Assembly (NCBI GenBank): GCA_001603415.1
Contig: LUYY01000162.1
Coordinates: 1 to 6,688 of the forward strand
Length of the DNA: 6,688 nucleotides
Direction: 5' to 3'
From: Bacteroidales bacterium Bact_07
GTDB taxonomy: Bacteria; Bacteroidota; Bacteroidia; Bacteroidales; Tenuifilaceae
Position 1 is the stretch's first letter. The number at the start of each line of letters is the position of its first letter. The position numbers and the translations under genes were made by a program. The notes below the pieces were generated by a model that saw nothing but the letters and a program-made list of their open reading frames with translations, ran no database searches and was not told where the DNA came from. Shown piece by piece: positions 1 to 6,634 of this stretch.

Positions 1-105
1 AATTTAGCAATGCCCCAAAATATCGACATTGCTTTTAAAACTCTAATTGGTATATCTAAAACATCAACAAAAATAGTTAATATTGAGGATATTTTTAGGG
101 TATGA
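1..105 (+). CDS. C-terminal end of an unrecognised upstream protein (partial)
   Basis: Frame 1 is open from the first base and encodes 34 residues before a TGA stop at 103-105, ending in NIEDIFRV. The other two forward frames hit stops early (TAG at 5-7 and TAA at 36-38). The stop overlaps the start of the next gene as ATGA at 102-105, an arrangement typical of translationally coupled genes in an operon, and this is the main reason to call it coding. The fragment is mildly hydrophobic and basic, with no motif I can assign to a family. It is only about 27% G+C by hand count, clearly lower than the genes that follow. The start and function lie outside the window. The open frame could be chance, since it is short. 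Confidence 0.5.
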   Translation, partial: NLAMPQNIDIAFKTLIGISKTSTKIVNIEDIFRV

Positions 106-1352
106 TTGATTTTGTGAAATTTAAGTTAGATAACGGTTTAGTTCTTATTGTTCATACCGATTACAGCACGCCGATAGCTGCCTTTAACTTGCTTTACCGT
201 GTGGGATCAAGGAACGAGGATCCTGAGCGAACTGGTTTTGCCCATCTTTTTGAGCATTTGATGTTTGGGGGTTCGGTTAATATTCCCGTTTTTGATGAGC
301 CGCTCGAGAGGGTAGGCGGCGAGAACAACGCATTTACTACCAACGACCTTACCAACTACTACATCACCCTGCCATCGGAAAATATCGAAACCGCTTTTTG
401 GCTGGAGAGCGACAGGATGCTTAGCCTTGCCTTTTCGCAAAAAAGCCTCGATATTCAAAAGAGCGTGGTGATTGAAGAGTTTAACCAGCGATACCTAAAC
501 CAACCCTACGGCGATGTATGGCTTTACCTCAGGCCTTTGGCCTACAGGGTTCACCCTTACCGATGGCCAACCATTGGGCAATCGCCTGAACACATTAGCA
601 GAGCAACAGTTTCCGATGTTAGAAATTTCTTTTTTAGCCATTATGCTCCTAACAATGCTATACTATGCGTAGCTGGCCCTGTTGACCCGGAACAAATACT
701 AAAACTCACCCAAAAATGGTTTGGTTCCATTGAGTCACGTAATCTGGCTAATCAAAGCATTCCCAAAGAGCCGGAACAAACCGAGCCCCGTTCATTAACC
801 CTGGAACGCGATGTTCCTTTCAATGCTATTTACAAGGCTTACCACATGTGCAATCGCAAGCATCCCGATTACCCAGCTGTGGATTTGCTATCCGATTTAC
901 TCTCAAATGGTCGTTCCTCGCGCTTATACCAACGGCTGGTGAAGGAAAAGCAACTTTTCAGTTCGGTTAATGCCTACATTACAGGCGATATGGACGAGGG
1001 ACTATTCATTCTAACCGGTCAGCTCTACAACTCTACTTCCTTTGAAAAAGCCGAGGAGGCATTAGCCCTGGAGGTTGAAGAGTTAAAAAACTCTTTGATT
1101 GATGCTGCTGAACTCGAAAAGGTGAAGAATAAGTTTGAGGCCAACTTCCTGTTTGAACAGGAAAACGTTCTCAATAATGCCATGAATTTGGCATACTATG
1201 AGATGTTAGGCGATGCAAATCTCCTAAACGATGAGTTGCAAAGGTATGGTTCTGTTGCCAACCACGACATCAGGCGAGTTGCAGTCAACACTCTCAACGA
1301 GCATAACTGCTCAACGCTCTACTACAAATCAAAGGCAATTGGCAAGGAATAA
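102..1352 (+). CDS. M16B zinc metallopeptidase, catalytic (zinc-binding) subunit
   Basis: This is an insulinase/processing-peptidase family (M16) protein of 416 residues, the usual size of a single-unit M16B subunit. The inverted zinc motif HxxEH is present as HLFEH (H48, E51, H52): H48 and H52 bind zinc and E51 is the catalytic base. The third ligand is most likely E126 in VVIEEF. The N-terminal half (about 5-205) is the active M16 domain and the second half (about 210-400) the inactive-type repeat. The Arg/Tyr pair that completes the site in the C-terminal half is absent here: the stretch LVKEKQLFSSV has V280 and S287 at the expected places. The adjacent gene supplies that pair, so a heterodimer is inferred. 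There is no signal peptide, so a cytoplasmic location is likely. The start at 102 fits the family N-terminus (FKLDNGL) and overlaps the upstream stop. A weak GAGGA lies at 85-89. Specific peptide substrates cannot be read from the sequence. Confidence 0.95.
   Translation: MIDFVKFKLDNGLVLIVHTDYSTPIAAFNLLYRVGSRNEDPERTGFAHLFEHLMFGGSVNIPVFDEPLERVGGENNAFTTNDLTNYYITLPSENIETAFWLESDRMLSLAFSQKSLDIQKSVVIEEFNQRYLNQPYGDVWLYLRPLAYRVHPYRWPTIGQSPEHISRATVSDVRNFFFSHYAPNNAILCVAGPVDPEQILKLTQKWFGSIESRNLANQSIPKEPEQTEPRSLTLERDVPFNAIYKAYHMCNRKHPDYPAVDLLSDLLSNGRSSRLYQRLVKEKQLFSSVNAYITGDMDEGLFILTGQLYNSTSFEKAEEALALEVEELKNSLIDAAELEKVKNKFEANFLFEQENVLNNAMNLAYYEMLGDANLLNDELQRYGSVANHDIRRVAVNTLNEHNCSTLYYKSKAIGKE
1344..1348 (+). 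promoter_or_regulatory. Shine-Dalgarno-like site for the second M16 gene
   Basis: AAGGA sits inside the last codons of the first M16 gene, 7 bases before the ATG at 1356. It supports that start and close translational linkage of the two subunits. Shine-Dalgarno use is often weak in Bacteroidota, so this is modest evidence. Confidence 0.45.
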
Positions 1353-1355
1353 GCT

Positions 1356-2669
1356 ATGACTAAACATGATATTGATAGAACCGTTCAACCGCAAAGGGTC
1401 GCTGTTTCACAAATAAAAATTCCTACCCCCGAAATAATAGACCTTGACAATGGCTTTAAGGCTTTGGCTATTAATGCCGGAAGTCAGGATCTGGCTCGGG
1501 TTGAGATTATTTTTAGGGCAGGAACCCGGTATCAACACAAATCGTTAGTGGCAAATGCGGCTATCTCGCTTTTAAGCGAGGGAACAGCTAACAGAACCTC
1601 GCAGCAAATTGCCGAGGAGTTGGATTTTTACGGAAGCTTTTTGGAACCATCGTTTTCTCGCGATTTTGCATCGGTTACCTTTTACACTATTGGTAAACAC
1701 TTTTACCGGTCAATGGATGTTCTGACCGATATTATGGTTAACCCCGTATACCCGCCGCATGAATTGGAACTGTTTTGCAGGAAAGGCAAACAATCGCTAC
1801 TGGTCGATTTGGAAAAGGTTTCAACCCTATCGCGCCAGCGTTTCTTCAGTGCGCTATTTGGTAACAATCACCCTTACGGCACATTTGCCGAACCCGACGA
1901 CTACGATAAGCTCTTGCAAACCGATTTGGTTCAGTTCAGGAACCAATACCATAAAGCGACAAGTGGCTTAATTGTAATTGCCGGCAAAATTGACACCCAA
2001 CAGGTCGATTTTATCCTTAATAGCTTTGGCAATGCAATTTTTCAAGGAAAAACCGATAGTAGTAAAAGTTTACCCGAGTTTAAAACAACCGATTATAGGG
2101 TTTTCACGTATAAAAAAGATACAGTTCAGTCATCGATACGCATGGGTAGGGTTTTACCCAAGCGCGATCATACCGATATGCCCGGATTAGTTGTCCTTAA
2201 CACCATTCTGGGAGGCTACTTTGGATCGCGCCTCATGCGTAACATTAGGGAGGACAAGGGATACACCTACGGTATATCCTCGTTCATTATCCCAATGGCT
2301 GAATTGTCGGTACTGGTTGTTTCAACTGAGGTTGGTTCGGCCTTTGCCGAAAAAACTATTGAGGAGGTGTTTAAGGAGATGCGCAAGCTGCAAACGGAAC
2401 CAATTAGCAACGATGAGCTGGAGCTGGTGCGAGGTTACATGACCGGTCAAATACTTAGGACTTTTGATGGCCCATTTGCCATTGCCGATAGCCTTGCAAG
2501 CCTTTTCCAGTATAACAATCTAAATTTCGGGTATATTGATGATCTTATTAAAACCATAAACCAAATAACACCCCTGGAGCTAATGGAGCTGGCAAAAAAA
2601 TACTTGGATGCGGATAGCATGGTTGTAAGTGTTGCTGGTAGCCATAAACCTAAGGGGTATAAGGAGTAA
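1356..2669 (+). CDS. M16B peptidase partner subunit, zinc motif lost, Arg/Tyr pair kept
   Basis: This 437-residue M16 family protein is recognised from the N-terminal LDNGF...VEIIFRAGTR pattern, the HPYG stretch (172-175) and the C-terminal GGYFGSRLMRNIREDKGYTYG segment region (286-306). Where the active subunit has HxxEH, this protein has N67, I70 and S71, so it cannot bind zinc in the normal way. It does keep the Arg/Tyr pair, R298 and Y305, which in active M16 enzymes contacts the substrate from the C-terminal domain. The gene immediately upstream shows the reverse pattern. Known M16B heterodimers split the site between two subunits in this way, so I infer that the pair forms one enzyme. 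It begins 3 bases after the upstream stop and has no signal peptide, which suggests a cytoplasmic complex. Residues 1-25 form a short extension before the M16 core. Its stop overlaps the first possible ATG of the next gene. Confidence 0.93.
   Translation: MTKHDIDRTVQPQRVAVSQIKIPTPEIIDLDNGFKALAINAGSQDLARVEIIFRAGTRYQHKSLVANAAISLLSEGTANRTSQQIAEELDFYGSFLEPSFSRDFASVTFYTIGKHFYRSMDVLTDIMVNPVYPPHELELFCRKGKQSLLVDLEKVSTLSRQRFFSALFGNNHPYGTFAEPDDYDKLLQTDLVQFRNQYHKATSGLIVIAGKIDTQQVDFILNSFGNAIFQGKTDSSKSLPEFKTTDYRVFTYKKDTVQSSIRMGRVLPKRDHTDMPGLVVLNTILGGYFGSRLMRNIREDKGYTYGISSFIIPMAELSVLVVSTEVGSAFAEKTIEEVFKEMRKLQTEPISNDELELVRGYMTGQILRTFDGPFAIADSLASLFQYNNLNFGYIDDLIKTINQITPLELMELAKKYLDADSMVVSVAGSHKPKGYKE
2661..2666 (+). 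promoter_or_regulatory. Shine-Dalgarno site deciding the start of the exported protein
   Basis: AAGGAG lies in the final codons of the second M16 gene. It is 8 bases before the ATG at 2675 (good spacing) but only 2 bases before the overlapping ATG at 2669 (too close for normal use). It therefore favours 2675 as the real start, unless reinitiation on the overlapping TAATG is used. Confidence 0.5.
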
Positions 2670-2674
2670 TGTTT

Positions 2675-4288
2675 ATGAGAGTGCTACGACATTTGATGCT
2701 GACAGTTGCCTTGGTTAGCTTTGCTTCAATGCTGTGGGCGCAGTTTAGCGACAAGCCCAATCCGCCTCGGCTCGATTACCTAACCAACGATCTCAATACC
2801 GGAAATGTAACACTTTTCTGGACTAAACCGCCGCATGAACCCCAAATAGCTGACCCATCGGGCTACATTATTTATGTGCCCCGCAATCCGATTGACCCCG
2901 ATGCCGACGGGTGGGATCCCATTGATACTGTTGACCAAAACACATTCCAGTACACCCACATAGGAGCCAATGGAAATGGCCAAAGGGTTTATTACCGTGT
3001 GGCATCGCTTGGTGCCTTTGAACCCAGCCAGATGACTGTAAAGCACTCGCAGGTTTGGATTACCGCGAGTTACGACAGCTGCAACGCAAAAATCGACCTA
3101 TCGTGGATTGGATACGAGGCTTGGCCTTTGAATGCCTCAGCGCCTTACCGCAACATCCGCTATCAGCTTTACATGGGACACGACCTTAACTGGAATACCT
3201 ACACCCAAATTGGCGATTACGATGGCTATAGCAACAGGCACAGCGTAACAAACGTTCTGGAAAACCTCGATTACTTCTTTTATATTAAGGCAACCCGCAT
3301 GGATACGGGCTACGAAAGCTATTCGAACCTATACCTTATCCATACCAAAATGGCTCGCCGACCTACTTTTATGAGTGTCGATAGCATTGTGGCAACCAAT
3401 GCCGGCAACAGGATTTACTACACCATCGACCCTAACAGCAGGGTTGGTAATTACAAGCTATGGCGATGGGAGCAACCCGATACTGCCCAGAGCATCTTTA
3501 GCGCTAAAATCATTGAATCGTTCAGCGATCCCGCCAAGAGCATGAGCATCGACACAAACGACATGTGGGCTGCCCGAACCCGTAAGTTTTACTATAAGGT
3601 TGATGCCTACAATGGCTGTAACCAGGCTGTGCTGGTGACAAACCTCTGCAATACCATTATCCCAAGGTTGAGTCCCAAGGGAAATATTGTAAACATCCAA
3701 TGGACCGATTTAATGATTGATACACAACGTAAACCCGACAGGGTGAACAACCGAATATCGTACACCATTTATAGGCGATCGTTTACAGTGAATGATGATA
3801 TCTCGGGCCCGGGTAATCTGGAACGAATAGCCGATGGACTATCAACCACCGAATACACCGACGACCTTTCAGGATTTAAGGGACAAAATCCCCTTTACCG
3901 GATTAGGTTTAACTACTATATCGAAGCCCTGGAACTATCACCAAGCAACGATACGGTAGCCCTGAGCCGATCGCGGGAGGTATCAACCGAGATTTTACCG
4001 GGCGTTACTATGCCTACAGCCCTTGCGCCAAACGACGAACGGAGCGAGAATGGACATCAACGTAATCTATTTAAACCGATAATCAACTTTGAGGCAAACT
4101 TTACGTTAACCGTTTACGACCGTTGGGGCGGAGTGGTTTATCATGGCAATCAGGGCTGGAATGGACGAAACGCTAAGGGTGAATTTGTAAAGGAGGGAAC
4201 CTACGTTTACCGCCTTGTTATTAGCACCACCGATGCCGGGGAAATAATTCAAACGGGCAGTGTTTCCGTTATTTACCCTAAAAAATAG
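2675..4288 (+). CDS. Secreted multi-domain FN3-like protein with T9SS type B (gliding-motility-associated) C-terminal sorting domain
   Basis: Residue numbers count from the alternative ATG at 2669 (539 residues); the preferred start at 2675 gives 537. A basic N-terminus (RVLRH) and a hydrophobic stretch (9-23) ending LWA-Q form a Sec signal peptide, probably cut after A24; there is no lipobox cysteine. Four beta-rich, fibronectin-III-like units follow, at about 30-118, 122-230, 233-331 and 334-443. Each has an inner strand such as VTLFW, IDLSW, RIYYT or VNIQW and a late YY/FFYI/FYYKV/YYIEA strand. Residues about 448-539 match the type B sorting domain (CHU_C family): YDRWGGVVYHG, GWNGRNAKGEFVKEGTYVYRL and a final G-x-V-x-V strand. 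The protein should cross the inner membrane by Sec and the outer membrane by type IX secretion, staying at the surface or being released. No enzyme domain is seen; an adhesive or structural role is only a guess. C317 and C327 could form a disulfide. Confidence 0.88.
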   Translation: MRVLRHLMLTVALVSFASMLWAQFSDKPNPPRLDYLTNDLNTGNVTLFWTKPPHEPQIADPSGYIIYVPRNPIDPDADGWDPIDTVDQNTFQYTHIGANGNGQRVYYRVASLGAFEPSQMTVKHSQVWITASYDSCNAKIDLSWIGYEAWPLNASAPYRNIRYQLYMGHDLNWNTYTQIGDYDGYSNRHSVTNVLENLDYFFYIKATRMDTGYESYSNLYLIHTKMARRPTFMSVDSIVATNAGNRIYYTIDPNSRVGNYKLWRWEQPDTAQSIFSAKIIESFSDPAKSMSIDTNDMWAARTRKFYYKVDAYNGCNQAVLVTNLCNTIIPRLSPKGNIVNIQWTDLMIDTQRKPDRVNNRISYTIYRRSFTVNDDISGPGNLERIADGLSTTEYTDDLSGFKGQNPLYRIRFNYYIEALELSPSNDTVALSRSREVSTEILPGVTMPTALAPNDERSENGHQRNLFKPIINFEANFTLTVYDRWGGVVYHGNQGWNGRNAKGEFVKEGTYVYRLVISTTDAGEIIQTGSVSVIYPKK

Positions 4289-4303
4289 CTAATTGGAAAT
4301 AAT

Positions 4304-6541
4304 ATGAGCTTGCAAACCGACGAGGAAAAACTGCTTATTCAATCGCATTTTGAGGACTTACTTAACAGCTGCACCCGATGCAACTCGCCTGAGGATAGGG
4401 AACTTGTTATTAAGGCTTTTAACCTGGCCAATGAGGCCCATAAGGGAGTGCGAAGGAAATCGGGTGAACCCTACATTCTTCATCCTATTGCCGTTGCCAA
4501 AATAGTAACCAGCGAAATAGGTTTAGGGGCTAAGGCTGTGGCCTGTGCCCTTATGCACGACGTGGTGGAGGACACCGACTACACCATTGAGGACATTGAG
4601 CGGATGTTTGGTAAAAAGATTGCATCCATTATCGATGGTCTTACTAAGATTACCGATGTTTTTGATGCAAACTCAACCATTCAGGCCGAGAATTTCAGGA
4701 AAATTTTGCTAACCCTTGCCGACGACATTCGGGTTATTCTTATCAAGTTAGCCGACAGGTTGCATAACATGCGAACTCTCGATTCGCTCCCTGCAACCAA
4801 GCAGATGAAAATAGCAAGCGAAACAATCTACCTATATGCACCCCTTGCGCATCGTTTGGGACTTTACGCCATTAAAACTGAACTCGAAGACCTTAGCCTT
4901 AAATACCGTTACCCACAGGTTTACGAAGAAATTCAAAGTAAAATAGCCGACAACGAGAAACGCCGCGTTCAGCTCATTAACCATTTCTCGCTACCCATCA
5001 TTCAAAAGCTCGAGGAGAACAACATCGATTTTGAGATCAGTGGACGACCCAAATCGGTTTACTCTATCTGGAAAAAGATGCAAACCAAGAACGTTTCGTT
5101 CGAGGAGATTTACGATTTGCTTGCTGTTCGCATAGTTTTTAACCCTTACCCGCACATCCCCGAAAAAACGCAGTGCTGGCACATCTACTCGCTAATCACT
5201 GATATCTACAGGCCTAAACCCGACAGGTTACGTGACTGGGTTAGCACCCCAAAAGCCAATGGCTACGAGGCATTGCATTGCACGGTGATGGGCCCCGACG
5301 GCAAGTGGGTGGAGGTACAAATCCGATCGCGACGAATGGACGAAATTGCTGAGCGCGGATTTGCCGCACACTGGCGGTATAAGGAAATGGACGCTACCAC
5401 TCAGGAAAATGAACTCGATAAATGGATTCGTCGCGTTAGGGAGATGCTTGAAAATCCTCAGGAAAACGCCCTTGAGTTCCTCGATGAGTTTAAGCTGAAC
5501 CTTTTCACCTCCGAAATCATTGTTTTTACACCCAAAGGCGATACCCGTAGCTTGCCTAAAGGAGCAACCGCACTCGATTTTGCCTACGAAATTCATACCG
5601 AGGTTGGGAATAAAGCTATAGGGGCCAAGGTTAACCACAAATTGGTTCCCCTTAGTTACCAGCTTAACACTGGCGATCAGGTTGAAATCATTACAGCATC
5701 ATCGCAAAAGCCAACTTGGGAACTGCTCAACTTTGCCACTACCGCCAAGGCAAAGGCTGCCATTAAAAACGCCCTGAAGGGCGAGGTGAAAAATAGAATA
5801 GAAAAGGGTCAGCAGATGCTGGAGGAAAAGTTGCTGGAGATGGGCATTCAACCCTCATCGCGGGTGTTCAAAAAGATTCTGCCTGCCTACGAGGTATCGT
5901 CAAAGGATGAACTTTACGCCAAAATCGGCTCGGGGCTTATCAACCTCGATAACCTCAAAAAGATATTAAAGAAAAACTCGCAGAGCAAGTGGATTAAGTA
6001 CTGGAAGTTACAGCTTGGCTTTGGCGCCAAGAAGGAGCAACCCCAACAGGAAGTTATAACCAAGTTCGATTTTAAGAAACCGATAGTTCTGGGCACCGAT
6101 GCCGATGCCGAAAACCCCTCGTACCTGGTGGCAAAATGCTGCAACCCAATCCCTGGCGACGAGGTGATTGGTTACCTATCGCCCGATGACATTGTTATTG
6201 TGCACAAGGCAACATGTGCTGAGGCCGTTAGGCTGATGGCTCAGCACGGCGATAAAATTGTTGCGGCCAAGTGGACCACCCAAAAAGCGCTATCGTTCCT
6301 TGCCCGCATTGAGGTTAACGGCATGGACCGCATTGGGATTATCAGTGAGCTAACCAAGGTGATATCCGATGAGCTAATGGTTAACATTCGCAAATTCCAT
6401 ATCGAAAGCCACGATGGCATTTTTGAGGGCTATATCGACCTTTACGTTCACGACGTTACACACCTTAATAATCTGATAATGAATATTATAAAAGTTAAAG
6501 GTATGGAAAACGTTCGGCGAATGGATAAGTTTGATGATTAG
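4304..6541 (+). CDS. rsh: Bifunctional (p)ppGpp synthetase/hydrolase, RelA/SpoT (Rsh) family
   Basis: This is a full-length long Rsh of 745 residues, which makes and degrades the alarmone (p)ppGpp in the stringent response. The N-terminal HD hydrolase (about 30-200) keeps R51, H60 (RKSGEPYILHP), H85-D86 with E89-D90 (HDVVEDT), and D151, N155 and T158 (KLADRLHNMRT). The synthetase (about 235-360) keeps GRPKS (247-251), D271 in YDLLAVRIV and E337 in VEVQIR, the expected metal and catalytic acids. The loop that separates bifunctional (RxKD) from synthetase-only (ExDD) enzymes reads RLRD (308-311), so it is of the bifunctional type. A TGS domain (about 400-465), a helical region (about 470-560), a zinc-finger-type domain with C612, C613, H634 and C638, and a C-terminal ACT domain (about 664-742) follow. 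These mediate ribosome sensing and autoregulation in the family. It starts 15 bases after the previous stop, with a weak GGAA at 4295-4298, and is probably co-transcribed. It could equally be named relA, spoT or rel. Confidence 0.97.
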   Translation: MSLQTDEEKLLIQSHFEDLLNSCTRCNSPEDRELVIKAFNLANEAHKGVRRKSGEPYILHPIAVAKIVTSEIGLGAKAVACALMHDVVEDTDYTIEDIERMFGKKIASIIDGLTKITDVFDANSTIQAENFRKILLTLADDIRVILIKLADRLHNMRTLDSLPATKQMKIASETIYLYAPLAHRLGLYAIKTELEDLSLKYRYPQVYEEIQSKIADNEKRRVQLINHFSLPIIQKLEENNIDFEISGRPKSVYSIWKKMQTKNVSFEEIYDLLAVRIVFNPYPHIPEKTQCWHIYSLITDIYRPKPDRLRDWVSTPKANGYEALHCTVMGPDGKWVEVQIRSRRMDEIAERGFAAHWRYKEMDATTQENELDKWIRRVREMLENPQENALEFLDEFKLNLFTSEIIVFTPKGDTRSLPKGATALDFAYEIHTEVGNKAIGAKVNHKLVPLSYQLNTGDQVEIITASSQKPTWELLNFATTAKAKAAIKNALKGEVKNRIEKGQQMLEEKLLEMGIQPSSRVFKKILPAYEVSSKDELYAKIGSGLINLDNLKKILKKNSQSKWIKYWKLQLGFGAKKEQPQQEVITKFDFKKPIVLGTDADAENPSYLVAKCCNPIPGDEVIGYLSPDDIVIVHKATCAEAVRLMAQHGDKIVAAKWTTQKALSFLARIEVNGMDRIGIISELTKVISDELMVNIRKFHIESHDGIFEGYIDLYVHDVTHLNNLIMNIIKVKGMENVRRMDKFDD

Positions 6542-6621
6542 TGGTGCAAAGAACACAGGTTACGAAAATCTGCTTACATTAACTAAATGAGCCTCATCGG
6601 CGGTCAATTCCCAATCTTCAT

Positions 6622-6627
6622 AGGAGG
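6622..6627 (+). promoter_or_regulatory. Strong Shine-Dalgarno-like AGGAGG
   Basis: AGGAGG is a full match to the anti-Shine-Dalgarno core and lies 7 bases before an ATG at 6635. It is stronger than any such site before the other genes in this window. It could be chance, because the same bases read as Thr-Ser-Tyr codons in a - strand frame. Confidence 0.35.
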
Positions 6628-6634
6628 TTGAATT

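Noticed and set aside
207..458. Open frame antisense to the zinc motif region of the first M16 gene
   Set aside because: It is fully antisense to conserved coding sequence, with no ribosome-binding site or family signature seen.
1759..2442. Three nearly back-to-back + strand open frames in another frame of the second M16 gene
   Set aside because: They overlap a clear M16 reading frame, are broken by stops and have low-complexity, unfamilial translations. They are a frame shadow, not a frameshifted or nested gene.
2780..3046. Antisense open frames within the exported protein gene (also 3458-3700)
   Set aside because: The exported protein has a signal peptide, repeats and a sorting domain in one continuous frame; the antisense frames show no such features.
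5228..5638. 136-codon open frame on the - strand inside rsh
   Set aside because: It lies wholly within well-conserved Rsh synthetase and TGS coding sequence, and its translation shows no recognisable domain. It is a shadow of the real gene.
6587..6597. Perfect short inverted repeat ATGAG-C-CTCAT downstream of rsh, considered as terminator or operator
   Set aside because: A one-base centre cannot form a full hairpin, no T-run follows, and an 11-base palindrome can occur by chance.
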